Part shown: positions 1 to 10,957 of the stretch, piece after piece
Layout of the letters: each line of letters begins with the position of its first letter
How positions within the stretch are numbered: the stretch's first letter is position 1
Source of the DNA: Chytridium lagenaria
Taxonomy: Eukaryota; Chytridiomycota; Chytridiomycetes; Chytridiales; Chytridiaceae
Assembly (NCBI GenBank): GCA_025449115.1
Contig: JAHLKC010000006.1
Span: 124,001 to 188,000, forward strand
DNA: 64,000 nt
Direction: 5' to 3'
Notes under the pieces: model-generated
Seen by the model: the letters and a program-made list of their open reading frames with translations, nothing else
Database searches by the model: none
What the model was told of the DNA's origin: nothing
Translations under genes and position numbers: made by a program

Positions 1-994
1 GGTTTGAATGTCTTCACGACGACAGGCGAGGGCGTTGGCCAAGGAGCCGTCAGGATTGGGGACCATGTGAATTTGATCTTTGCATACGAACTAGTAGGTG
101 TAAGTCTCACTTTTGGATGAAAATGAATACAGAAGAGCATGATGAAAGAGCATTAAATGAAGTCGTACCTTATAAACCATCTTCCCATTCTCCATTACAA
201 CAATTCCGGGACTTTGCGCATACAAGCTTATATCAGGCGGATAAGGGTTGGAAGCTCTCTGAAACCACTCTCTCCAAACCGCCCGACTCGACTCTGTATA
301 AGTCTTCATCCTATTCCCTCTCTTCACCTTCCGAAACTTTTTCAATTGGTTTGTCTTGGACTAATCATCCACCCAAAAGAGAGAAACAAAAACCGTTAAC
401 CATCCAACTTCACGTCCTATATAAAGACCTACCCAATAATTCAACTTTAAAAACAACGCCATCCTCTGATAAGTCCTTAACTGATTCCCAATCCCAAACA
501 CTCTATACGAGTTTCGACCAGGATCAAGAAACAATTCTCCAGGAGCGCTCCCAACCGTGTTCCAACGCCGACACGTCCTGAAGTCTTTTGGTCGTCATCG
601 GGATCATCGGGTGGTTGCAGCGTCCGCAACCAGTAAGCGAAACTGGTCAGGAAGACTTGGACTTCACTGAGGTTTTCATGGCAAGTGAGGAAGATGATAC
701 GAGTGTTGGTTGCGGTGAGGATGGGACGTAGATGTGCGAACAAAACAATGTAGGAGAAGCTTCAATTGGAAAAGCAAGAAGCATCAGGGAATAAATTGTG
801 AGACATGATCCTTCATTCTAATCTGCATTGCTTCACTCACCAAGTCTGACAATCAAACCTTCTCAAAAACACAATCACCAATTTCTGATCCTTCCAAAAC
901 GACGCAAGCTTCACCTTTTCCCCGTCATGTTGATCACCTCCAACCCTTCCGCCTGCGGAAGATCGAGATGAAGTGTAGCGGGAGCTGTAGCCAT
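1..994 (-). CDS. Peroxiredoxin-like/kinase fusion, copy 1 (5' part only; kinase lies beyond the left edge)
   Basis: Minus-strand gene cut by the left edge. Exon 1 (to about 841) encodes the thioredoxin-fold start, ending FLRRFDCQT. Exon 2 (from 759) begins so that the junction makes CQTC, a CxxC motif. Further family landmarks are FLTCHENLSEV, the GELFLDPGR region, and QSPGIVVMENGKMVYK in exon 3. The last visible segment (about 90-1) reads FVCKDQIHMVPNPDGSLANA, homologous to the linker that precedes the kinase in copies 2 and 3. The kinase itself is therefore inferred, not seen. Two one-base deletions are needed for continuity: in the G run near 927 and near 548. The start at 994 assumes the first correction; an ATG at 1068 in another frame is the alternative. 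The domain resembles the AhpC/TSA_2 (PRXL2) family. Confidence 0.7.
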
Positions 995-1547
995 AGCCCC
1001 TGGTCCTTTGCTCCCCCGTCATCAGGTGAGGGTGCTACTCTTCGCTGCGCATGGACTTCAGAGGACATGATTATAAGAGATTTACAATGAGAGGTGGTAA
1101 TGGTCAGTTTTATTTAATTTCCTCAAATGTTGATTTACCGAGAGAGCGTTTAAAAGGGGGTTAAGTGTTCATTGGATGACCTTATAGACGAGGTTCGTAA
1201 AAGGGGATCTGCCGTAAGCGCCGCTTAACTTTTTATTTAGTGGTTAAGAGAAAAAGTCATTTTGAGATAGAAGCTGACGATCAATCTCTTCTTATGTTTT
1301 TGGATATTTAAATTTAAGATTGAGGTATGTGAAATATATATTGGATTGAGTGGGCAATTTTAGAGCGAGCCGATAAGCTATTCCCGTGATAACACACATG
1401 AAAATCGATATTCCAATTTTCCAGAGTTCATTTCATTATGTAAATACTATTAGTAAATACGTGCATTTTTTCAATACTACTCTCATTGCGATAAAGACTA
1501 TTATCTTTTCAACAGTATGGCAGGTGGGCTTATTCCGTTTTTCAACA

Positions 1548-1567
1548 TTATTATTATTATTATTATT
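1548..1567. repeat. (ATT)n microsatellite
   Basis: About seven perfect trinucleotide units in intergenic DNA. Confidence 0.9.
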
Positions 1568-3000
1568 GTGGTAACTGTAATCGTAGCTAAAGTTTAAGTT
1601 TAACTTATTCGACAAGCTAATCGGGATAACTATATAGGAAGGAGACTCAAGTCCATGAAAACCCAAACTGATTTATTGGCTGTATTACATGCCTATGCCG
1701 GGCGGTGCCCGATTTGACCTTTTTAAAGTTTCTCAACGCGTTCTCGCAAACCATAATAAACGCTGTCATGGGATAGAATAATGTCGCAAGTGTTTTATAA
1801 TTAATAGAGTTATCATAGCAGATCCGGAGATGAGACCTTTAACAACATCTTTAGTCTTGAATATAACATATGATGACGACCACAATAACAAGATAATATG
1901 GCGAGTGCGAGAACGCGATCGTCAAAGATGTATGGGAGTAAGAGGTACTACAAGTGGGCTACATTGCATATTGAAGAAAAGGCAGGGGTAGCCTCTTCCG
2001 TTTCTTTGGCACGAACGTCTACGTAAAAACCGTTGAATCAACACTATTAACCATCACCCTTCTCTATTGTACACGTAAATAAAACGTTGATGTTTTTTAA
2101 GGGAAAAAATGTCAGGGAATGGGACAAACACGATTGAGTCTATAAACAAGGTTTGCAAGCACTTTTAAACGTATCTTGAGGCCATTTCTACAGTGTTTAA
2201 AGAATTTATCTTTGGTTGTTCTTGGCCTGCCAAAAGTCCAACTTTAATACCTTCTTTTCGTACTTTGACGAGATCTAACTGTAACCACTCCAGCTTTTGC
2301 AAGGTGGCTAGATAATAACTAAGCTACACCTTTTGCGAAGATAGTTTAAAAATATTAGTGTCGGACGCTGTAGAAGCGACTGTAAAGACGCCAGGGTTGG
2401 TTTCATCTCCGCAAAAGATGATTACCTAGGCAGAAATGAATCATTTCTTATGTTATATATTTATAAAAATGTTGTTCTTCAACGCTGCAGTGCTGCCCTG
2501 CTCTAAACAATTTGTCTGTGTTGTTTCCAAAGATTGTGCCTCTATATCAAGGTATGTTGGTATATAGTTCAAGAATTCATTACGTAATATTTACACATCA
2601 TCATATTATTATTATAATTTATAAATATATATTTAATAAATAACTCGATCATTTGAACTCTTTTTTTTTCTTTTCTTTAGAGTTTTACTTTTTTGTGATA
2701 CCTTACAAAGTTGCACGGGGCTGCATGGGGAGAAACCTTAAACATCAATAAATTGATGTTAAAATAATCCGAAATAATAAAATATTTACATACAACGGAA
2801 AGTTGCACTTGTTCCTTGTTTTCGATGCAATGCATGCCAAAATGTTGATGATAAATATTTAACACAATTATTTATTATAAATATTTAATAATAGGTTTTT
2901 CCACTGTCTTTCTAATATTTACATTAATCCCTAATAATCCTATACATATCATTATTTAAGGTTTTTTCTTATTGACCAGTTAAAAATCTCAAACTATAAT

Positions 3001-3034
3001 AAATAAATAATAAATAAATAAATAAATAAATAAA
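3001..3034. repeat. (AAAT)n microsatellite
   Basis: About eight tetranucleotide units with one slip, in the region upstream of the ENA-type ATPase. Confidence 0.85.
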
Positions 3035-3492
3035 TCATTCATTTAAATTTAATATATATATTAATAAAAAAAAGTTTTTAAGCGCACGCTCCGTCAAGCT
3101 AGAGTGTGCAGCATCATTTGGTATTTATTAATAATAAGGAGAATAATTAAATATAAAAAAATAATATTTATTTAAAACAGATTTCTGCACGTCAATTTCA
3201 CTTTCTGTTTGATATATGTTTTATTGACAGAAACACTATTTACTACCTAGATAAATATCATCCTTCCACCCCGCCGTCTCTCCTCAACTCCAAACGCACA
3301 TCCCCGTATTCATATCGACGGTGATGAACATTAGGAAAAAAAAAACCTACTTGCATACATTTAAACATTCATCTCTCCTCGCACCACATCATCACCACCA
3401 CCCATCAGTAATCTTCTACCACTTATCCATCCATTCCCTTTCGACTCGAAAGCCTCATCAATCAATCCAACACATTCACAAACATCCAAGAT

Positions 3493-6400
3493 ATGACAAA
3501 GCACAAGGTCAAGAGGCCCACCGCGGAAGAGCTCAAAGCAGAGGAACCCCTTCCTAACTTTCACTTTCTCACCTCTGAAGATGCAGTATCCCACTTTCAC
3601 TCAAGTAAGTATTTGCTTCTCCATCCATCGATCCACCATCCCTCAGTAAGCACCTAGTACACCTCCACTTTCATCATTAGTCCCACCCATTCCCGAAGCA
3701 CACCTCCATCCTCCCTCCTATCATCCTCCACTCTCACATTATAAAAACCTTGTTTTGATAACTGGACAAACACTCGTTTGTAGGTTTGTCGATTTCGATC
3801 TCTTCAAACTGCAAAAGGAAATTTTCGCACGCTCACCCCCCTCACTCTCCCGATCCACACATTTAACCCATCCACCCTTGTACTTTGCAGACGCCGACAA
3901 GGGCCTCACCACAGCCGTCATTAATGAACGTCTCGAAAAATACGGCCCCAATGAACTCTTTGGAGATGCCGGCGTATCAGTCTGGAGAGTTCTTTTTGCC
4001 AACACATTCAACTCTATGAATGCCGTTCTCGTCACGGCTTTTATTGTCGGAATGGCAGTGCAGGATTGGATCAAGGCGGCAGTCTTGTTGCTTGTTATTG
4101 TAACAAACTCTGGAATTGGGTTTGCTCAAGAGTACAAGTCCGAAAAGACGATGGACGCGCTTCGTAAAATGTCATCACCCACTGCTCGCGTGCTTCGTAA
4201 TAAGGACTGGGAAATTATTGCTGCTAGCGATGTTGTTCCTGGTGATATTGTTGCTTTGGAAGAAGGAGTAAGTTGATTATGTTTTAATTTTTCCGTCCCC
4301 ATGCTTTATCACGTTGCGTTTCACATTCATTTGGTTTTTTTTTAAAAAAAATGGCTTTTCTAACGCTTTTGTTTCAAGGATGTCGTCCCGGCTGACATTC
4401 GTCTTTTGGTCGCCGTGAACCTCGAGTGCGACGAAGCCCTTTTGACAGGTGAAGCCCTTCCTATCTCCAAGTTCACCCGTCCCGTCAATTCAAACGCCGG
4501 TCACGAGGACGGCCCCATCCCTCTTGGCGACCGTAAGAACTGTGTCTACCGTAACACCACCGTTTGCAAGGGCCGTGGAGTCGGTGTCGTCTTTGCCACC
4601 GGGCTTCGTTCCGAGGTTGGTAAAATCGCGATCCTCGTGTCGGCCAAGAAGGCCGGAGCAGGAAGCGTCACTGGACTTGAGAAGACACCACTTCAGGTTT
4701 CTCTTGACAGGATGATGTTCCTTTGCCTTGGTGCTGCTATTATTCTTGGGGTTGTTGTGTTTGCCGTTAACAGGTTCCAATGGGACATTGATATCTTCCT
4801 CTACGCTATTGCTGTCGGCATTGCGATTCTTCCGGAAGGTCTTCCTGCTGTCGTCACTGTGAGTATGGCTGTCGGTCTTCGTAGGATGTCGCAGCAGAAG
4901 GCTGTCATTCGTCGATTGGCTGCGTTAGAGGCGGTTGGGCAGGTTACCAACGTGTGCTCTGACAAGACTGGCACTCTTACTGAAGGCAAGATGTAAGTGA
5001 TATCACACGTCACCCTTTCTGTCTTGTTATCATAACTCATGTTCATTTTTTTGTTTTTTCCTTTTACAGGGTCGTCAAAACTGCTTGGTTTGCTGGAAAG
5101 GTCTACATTGTTGGTGGTAGGGCTCTCGAGCCTATCGGTGAAATTACTGAGGGAGAGAATCTTGTGACTCCGGAAGCTGCCGCTGACCGCTCTGCACTTC
5201 GTGAGTGTTATTTCCCATCCATTTTCATTTCATTTCCTTGATATCTTTTCCTTCAATATTTCGAATACTGACATGTTTTTGTTCCGTTTTCAGACCAAGG
5301 TTTACTCGCTTGCTCTTTGTGCATCACATCCTCCCTTTCCTTTGATGAGGAGGAGAAGCGCTGGAAGGCTACCGGAGATCCCACTGAAGTCGCTCTTCAA
5401 GTCTTTGCTGCCAAGGTCAAGTACGAGAAGGCCGGATTCGCCGCTCAGGGCTACAAGTTCTTGGCCGAATTCCCCTTTGACTCGACTATTAAGCGCATGA
5501 CGGTAGCTTACGAGGAACCCAACAAGAACATCCGATACCTCGCAAAGGGCGCCGTCGAAGGCGTTCTTGAACGTTGCACGACCTACATTGATGAAAACGA
5601 ACAAGTCGTCCCTGTCGATGAGGCGATTCAGGCTCGCGCTATTGAAGTCATGGAGGACTTTGCAGGAAGGGGATGGCGTGTTCTTGCTGTGGGCACCAAA
5701 GTCACCCCACCGAGGGACGAGAAGATGGATGAGGAGCACGCGGCTGGAACCCGGGAAGAGGCTGAATCCGAACTCACCTTCCTTGGTCTTGTTGCCATGT
5801 ATGACCCTCCTCGTCCTGAATCCCTTCCTTCTGTTCGTGAATGTCAAGGTGCTGGTATCGTCGTCCACATGGCCACCGGTGACCACCCCAAGACGGCTGA
5901 AGCTATTGCAAGGGAGGTCGGTATTCTTAGCCATGGAGACCTGCCTGGCGCGCCGCTCGTTCTCACTGCGGCCCAGTTTGATGCTATGAGTGATGAGGAG
6001 GTGGATAAATTGTCTGAGCTTCCGAGGGTGCTTGCCAGGTGCAGCCCTGAGTCGAAAGTCAGGCTTGTTGCCGCTCTTCATAGACGTAAGAAGTTTGTCG
6101 CGATGACGGGAGACGGTGTGAATGACGCCCCTGCTGTTCGTCAAGCTGATATTGGTATCGCAATGGGACAAGGAGGTTCAGATGTTACTAAACAAGCCTC
6201 CGCCATCACTCTCACCGACGACAACTTCAAGACCATCCTCGTTGCCATCCGTGAAGGTCGTCGACTTTTCTCAAACTCTAGCATCATCGCGCTCCACCTG
6301 CTTTCAGGAAACGTCTCTGAAGTTGTTGCTCTCGTCATTGGACTCGCTATTCGTGACGAGAAGGGTCATTCTGTCTTCCCCATGTCCGCTATTCAAATTC

Positions 6401-7166
6401 TCTGGCTCAACATGGTCACATCATCCCCTGTCGCTCTTGCCCTCGGCATGGAACTCGCGCCAGACGACATCATGAACTACCCGCCACGTGCCGTTGACTC
6501 GTCCATCTGGTCACGCGAGTTCATTATCGACAATCTCTTTTACGGTATCGTCATGGGGACGTTCTCGCTCGGTTGTTCCTTCTCCAGACCAGCGTCACGT
6601 TTAACGGAAATCTTGCCGCCCTTCCTACTGGATGTAACAAAAGATACGAGGAGAAATGCGATCCTACGTTCAGAGCACGTGGGATGGCTTTCTATTCTCT
6701 TTCGCTGTTGCTTCTTGTTCATGGTTTCAACTGCAGACATGTGAGGTTATCCATGTTCCGTCGTAAACAGGTGCAGAACAAGTACCTTTGGTTTGCTGTT
6801 CTCCTCGGTCTTTTCGTTACAGTTCCATCAGCGTACATTCCTGTGATTGACACTGCCGTCTTCAACCAGCTTGGTTTCACGTGAGTTATTCGTTTCCTCC
6901 ATCTTTTTTCCGTTTATATATTTCCCTACGAAATACTCACCGTATTTACTTTTTCTTTTAGTTGGGGCTGGGGTTTCATCATTGGTCAACTCTTTGCCTT
7001 TGTCGCCGTTTCGGAACTCTACAAACTTTTCAAGCGCAATGTCTGGTTCAGGAATGAGGTCAACAACATGATCACACTCCCCGATGCTGGGTTCTTGAAA
7101 TCCGATACCGTTCAGACTATCCAAACCGTTAACACAGCCACCGATTTGGTGTCAAAGAAGGTTTAG
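3493..7166 (+). CDS. ENA-type (P2D) alkali-cation P-type ATPase
   Basis: Predicted Na+/K+ efflux pump of the plasma membrane or an endomembrane, fungal ENA/ACU type. Exons: 3493-3604, 3891-4267, 4379-4992, 5070-5200, 5294-6880, 6962-7166; all introns are GT-AG. Visible motifs in order: a short cytosolic N-terminus; GFAQEYKSEKTMDALRKMSS, typical of ENA; TGEALP of the actuator; PEGLPAVVT in M4; [13 protein letters not shown] with the phosphorylated Asp; TGDHPKTAEA; MTGDGVNDAPAVRQADIGIA in the hinge; DDNFKTIL; and several C-terminal membrane segments. Near 6575-6577 the frame breaks: one base (probably T) is missing, after which FLLQTSVTFNG continues the ENA-like C-terminal domain. The start gives a normal short N-terminus directly ahead of the first P-type homology. 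The gene lies between two peroxiredoxin-kinase copies on the other strand. Confidence 0.9.
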
Positions 7167-8064
7167 AGTCATTATCTCTTTCCTTTTTCTCTTTTGGCGC
7201 GTGTCTATACACCTCTTCTTTAGCACAACCACCAGCATGCTGCACCTCCAACATTTGAATTTTCCTTTTTATTTTAGTTTCCTCTTGATGTTTCAATGGT
7301 TTTTTTAGCAACCAAAAGCTTTCTCCTCTCCCATCATCCCCTTACCCACTCTCTTTGTTTTTTTTTGTCTTTTTTGTATGAACCAACCATTTCCCTCTAT
7401 CATCGTTCCGACATGCACATTTGTTTTGCAGCAAATTTATGCTCTGACAAAAAAATAAAAAAGCTTGGCAAATGGTATGTTGGTCGCGTGAATGCATATA
7501 ATTTATGTAAATGTGGATCATATGTTAGAGAGGTATTAGGTAAAGAGTATTATGCAACGACGGTGTTAACGATACCAGATGAAATTGTTGGAACAATATT
7601 ACGACAAGACATGTTTATAAAAACGCCTTCATTTCATGAGGATATGACGAATTAATGATTTGAGTAGATCAAAGATTGATGGATGGTGTATAGAGGGTGA
7701 TATGGGGTTAACTAAAAACATGCAACACTGAAAGAATGAGGAAGATGGGATTGAGATAATAGGTATAAAATGAAATTGCTATGCACCGAACACGCGACAA
7801 GTGCTTCGCAAGGAAGAACGGAAGTTGATTATCAAAAAAAAAAGGAACCGCAAAGATAAAAACAAAAAAAAAAAAAAAAAAAAAGGGACAAGAACCATGA
7901 GCGGATCGTGAGAGGTGACGTGTATATTGTTGTGAACACGGTGGACGTCCACTCTGTTATTTTTTAAGTCACAATGAGACGTCAACTCGGAAAGAACTTT
8001 CATCATTTATTGATTATATACATTTAATATCAGATAATCACTGTACATACGTCATATAACTTTA
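7167..8064. other. Intergenic region between convergent genes
   Basis: Contains the 3' flanks of the ATPase (+) and peroxiredoxin-kinase copy 2 (-). A 119-codon plus-strand frame at 7296-7655 has no recognisable domain and begins in pyrimidine-rich UTR-like DNA, so I do not call it a gene. A 21-base A run lies at 7864-7884. Confidence 0.6.
7864..7884. repeat. Poly(A) tract, 21 bases
   Basis: Uninterrupted A run between convergent genes. Its true length is uncertain in a long-read consensus. Confidence 0.9.
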
Positions 8065-10357
8065 CTAATCGGCGGGAACAGTCAACAGCTTCAGCTCCTT
8101 TCCGATTTTAGCAAAATCGGGTCGTGACTTTGCATTCTGAGACCAACAAGCATTCACAAGCTTCTGAAACCCTTTGTTCCACCCAAAAGCTGGTACCGTC
8201 AACCTCCTCCCCTCCAAAATACTATCCTGAATAGAATGATGCGAGACTCCCCTCCACGGAGTTTTCCGCGTCGCCACCTCCCACATCACCACCGCAAACG
8301 CAAACACATCCATCTTGGTTGTTGGCTTTTGTCCAAGTATTTGCTCTGGTGACATCCACTGAACAGTTCCACCATGTGCATCCTCATCATCTTCATCATC
8401 ATCTTCATCCTCGTCGTCATCATCACCATCCCCAACTGCTTCGTCGTCACCATTGTTTCCTAAAGGCCCGGAAGATCCCGTCACCATCATATTGCTTTCG
8501 CCAGCCTGTCCGTTCCCCCTCCCCTTCTTCTTTCTTCTCTTTCTACTCTTTTTCTTGTTCTTTGTCGCCCGGGTCTGCATTCTCAACGCCCGCGCGATGC
8601 CAAAGTCCGACACCTTGACCGTCCAATCCTCTGACACGAGAATATTTAGACTCTTCAAATCCTGGTGAATAATCATCGGTGTACATGTATGAAGGTAATT
8701 CATGCCCCACACCGTCCCCAACAAAAACTCCTTCCGTTTAGCCTCATCCAACTGTATAGATGGATTCGCAAGTAAATTAAATAACGACCCTCGCGACATA
8801 AGTTCCGTGATCAAAAAATGTCTTGGAGGACGATTCCCAAATCCCACAAACGGGATCACATTCAAATGTCTCATCGACATCAAAATCGCCGCCTCATTCG
8901 CAAACGACTTTAACCCTTCCCCAATCTTGGTCTTCCCAAACCCAGCCACCTTTGTCGAAGCTCCCATCCCATCCTCCCCAAACTCATCACTTTCCGTATC
9001 CTCCATCTTGAAAAACTTGACCGCCACTTTTGAACCCATCCATTCGCAACTGTACACCTCGGATTCTCGACCTTGACCAAGACGCTTGATGATTTTAAAC
9101 TCGTCAGGTCGAACGTCCCCAAGCTTATCCATGTTGTCGAGGGCTTTTGAGAAATCGCGGAGACCTTCGTTGACTGTTTCGTCTAGAAGCTCTGTTCCAG
9201 GAATGGGGCAGGCAAGGGCTTCCGCTAGTTTCGTGTTGGGGTCCGTGGGGATTGTGTTTAGCTGATCGCGGCATACATACTGTTGTTGCGTTTTCACCGA
9301 GGTATAAGGAATAAAGTGATTAAAACGTTAGAATAATTAAATAGGCTTAAGTTTGAATTTTTAGGGTCTCCAATGGAACCAGAAATTCAAATCACAAAGT
9401 ATGTGTGAGAGAACTAGTACGAAAGAGCGGCAATTGGCAAGAAGAGTTTATTGCTTACCCTATAGAGAAGTTTATCATTTTCCACAACAGCCACTCCAGG
9501 ACTCTGCTTCCATGGCTCAGGATCAGGCCCTTTGAAAAAAACTGCAGAATTGCCCCACAGCCTTCGTCTTGTATCTAAATATAAATACCATTTGCCGACT
9601 TTGTCAATGTCTCGTTTCGGTTTCTTCCTCATAACGCCAGAGTAATACTGCTCAAAAGCATTAGATGTTGAAGTTTCAATAATTAAAAGGAAAATTCATA
9701 GAACTGTTTGTGATTCTTACCCAGTAATAACACAACAAAACCAAGAATTTTCGTTGGGGTACTTTAAGTATTGGAGTAATCCCAAAGTACCTGTAAGCCT
9801 GTCGGTCAGGGTCAAGGTACAGTTCTCCTGGAAGAGCACCGCTGACCGCTGACGCGTCATCTGCGTCCCCGCCATAACGACTTGCATCGGCTTCGATTTT
9901 GCGTAGCCAGAATCCAAAGGCGACGAGGAAGGTGTTGACCTCTGTGAGATCGCTGTGACAGGTGAGGAAGACCAGACGGACATTGCCCTTTTTCAAAATA
10001 GGCTTGAGGTGGGCGAATAGGATGATGTAGGTAAGGCTAAAACGATTTTAGAACAGTTTGAAAAGGTGATTATAATATTTTTTCCACGAGTTTACAACAT
10101 TCTTATATGAGAAACGTGAAAGAATGCTATTTTGGAGAACAGATATCGAAGTATGCTTACCAGGTTTGGCATTCGAAACGTCGTAGAAAAACTATCACGA
10201 CTTTTCTATCTTTCCACAGATCGGCCAACTTCACCGACTCCCTCGAAAGACTCATCACATGAACATCATCCTTTTTCGACCAGTCTATGTTCGGAAATCC
10301 ATCATGGAGTATCTGGACCGACGGGCCCTCCACCGGCTCAACCTTTCTCGACACCAT
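8065..10357 (-). CDS. Peroxiredoxin-like (AhpC/TSA_2) domain fused to a TKL-like protein kinase, copy 2 (intact)
   Basis: Four exons (10357-10161, 10036-9721, 9647-9459, 9279-8065) give 1917 nt and 638 aa with no frameshift. Residues 1 to about 235 form the peroxiredoxin-like 2 domain: VVIVFLRRFECQTC with the CxxC split over the exon 1/2 junction, FLTCHSDLTEV, GALPGELYLDPDRQAYRYFG, and QSPGVAVVENDKLLYR. A linker (YVCRDQ...EALAC...ELLDETV) follows. The kinase spans about 285-638: GQGRESEVYSCEW glycine loop, VAVKFF lysine, IIHQDLKSLN catalytic loop (HQD instead of HRD), SDFG metal site, WMSPEQ for APE, and DVFAFAVVMWEVATRKTPW. A basic then acidic insert of about 65 residues lies in the activation segment. 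A thiol-redox-regulated signalling kinase is inference. No known family with this fusion comes to mind. Confidence 0.85.
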
Positions 10358-10957
10358 ACAAGACGGCAGTTGCTTCCAATGTTCCTACAAGAGGGAGGTG
10401 AGAGTGAAAAAAGTAATAATCGGGATGAGGTGGTAGTTTCCAATGGAGCGGTACCCACACAAAGGCAGATCAGAAATTAAGTTCAAGGTGTTTTTTTTCC
10501 ACTGTGAAGAGGGGTGAAGAGCCGCCCGGAAAGGAAAGAAGAAAGAGGAGAGGCAAGCGAGGGGGGTTTTTTTTTTTTTTTGCACCTATCCGGGAGCTTA
10601 AGTCCAGCGAGGCGACTTGATCATGGGCCTCTGAGGCATTGTTCATGCTGAGTTGATGTAAATCTACGAAAGAAAGGGGGATTGACGCGTTTACCTCGAC
10701 ATCAATAACCTTGGTCTAATTTTTTTGGCCGTTGGTTTTCACATTTTTTGATTTATACCGATTGGGCTTTTCGTCATCAATGCAGTTAAAATATTCAAAA
10801 AGGGGAGGATATATATCATTGAGAAGCCTATACAAAAGCTGTAAGAAAAAACACACGCGTTTTTAAATAACAAATCATGGTACTGGGGCTTTAATACAAA
10901 AGTCGTTGGAACAAGGAACGGCGAGTTAAAAAACAAACAAACTGCAGAACTTGGAAC
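10358..10957. other. Intergenic region between copies 2 and 3
   Basis: About 600 bases with a T run at 10567-10580. It is the upstream region of copy 2 and the downstream flank of copy 3. No coding or RNA gene is recognisable. Confidence 0.5.

Larger units (their letters stand above)
1069..3492. other. AT-rich intergenic region between divergent genes
   Basis: About 2.4 kb separating the minus-strand peroxiredoxin-kinase copy 1 from the plus-strand ENA-type ATPase. It should hold both promoters. The short frames in it have no recognisable domains. The last 200 bases before 3493 are pyrimidine- and CA-rich, like the leaders of other genes in this window. I see no RNA gene. Confidence 0.6.

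Noticed and set aside
5302..6171. 289-codon minus-strand frame
   Set aside because: A shadow of the ENA-type ATPase coding exon. It has no independent signature.
6571..6587. A 16-base GT-AG intron to explain the frame break in the ENA-type ATPase
   Set aside because: Far too short to splice. One missing T restores the conserved protein directly.
7296..7655. 119-codon plus-strand frame after the ENA-type ATPase
   Set aside because: It starts in pyrimidine-rich 3' flank, has no recognisable domain, and its composition does not look coding.
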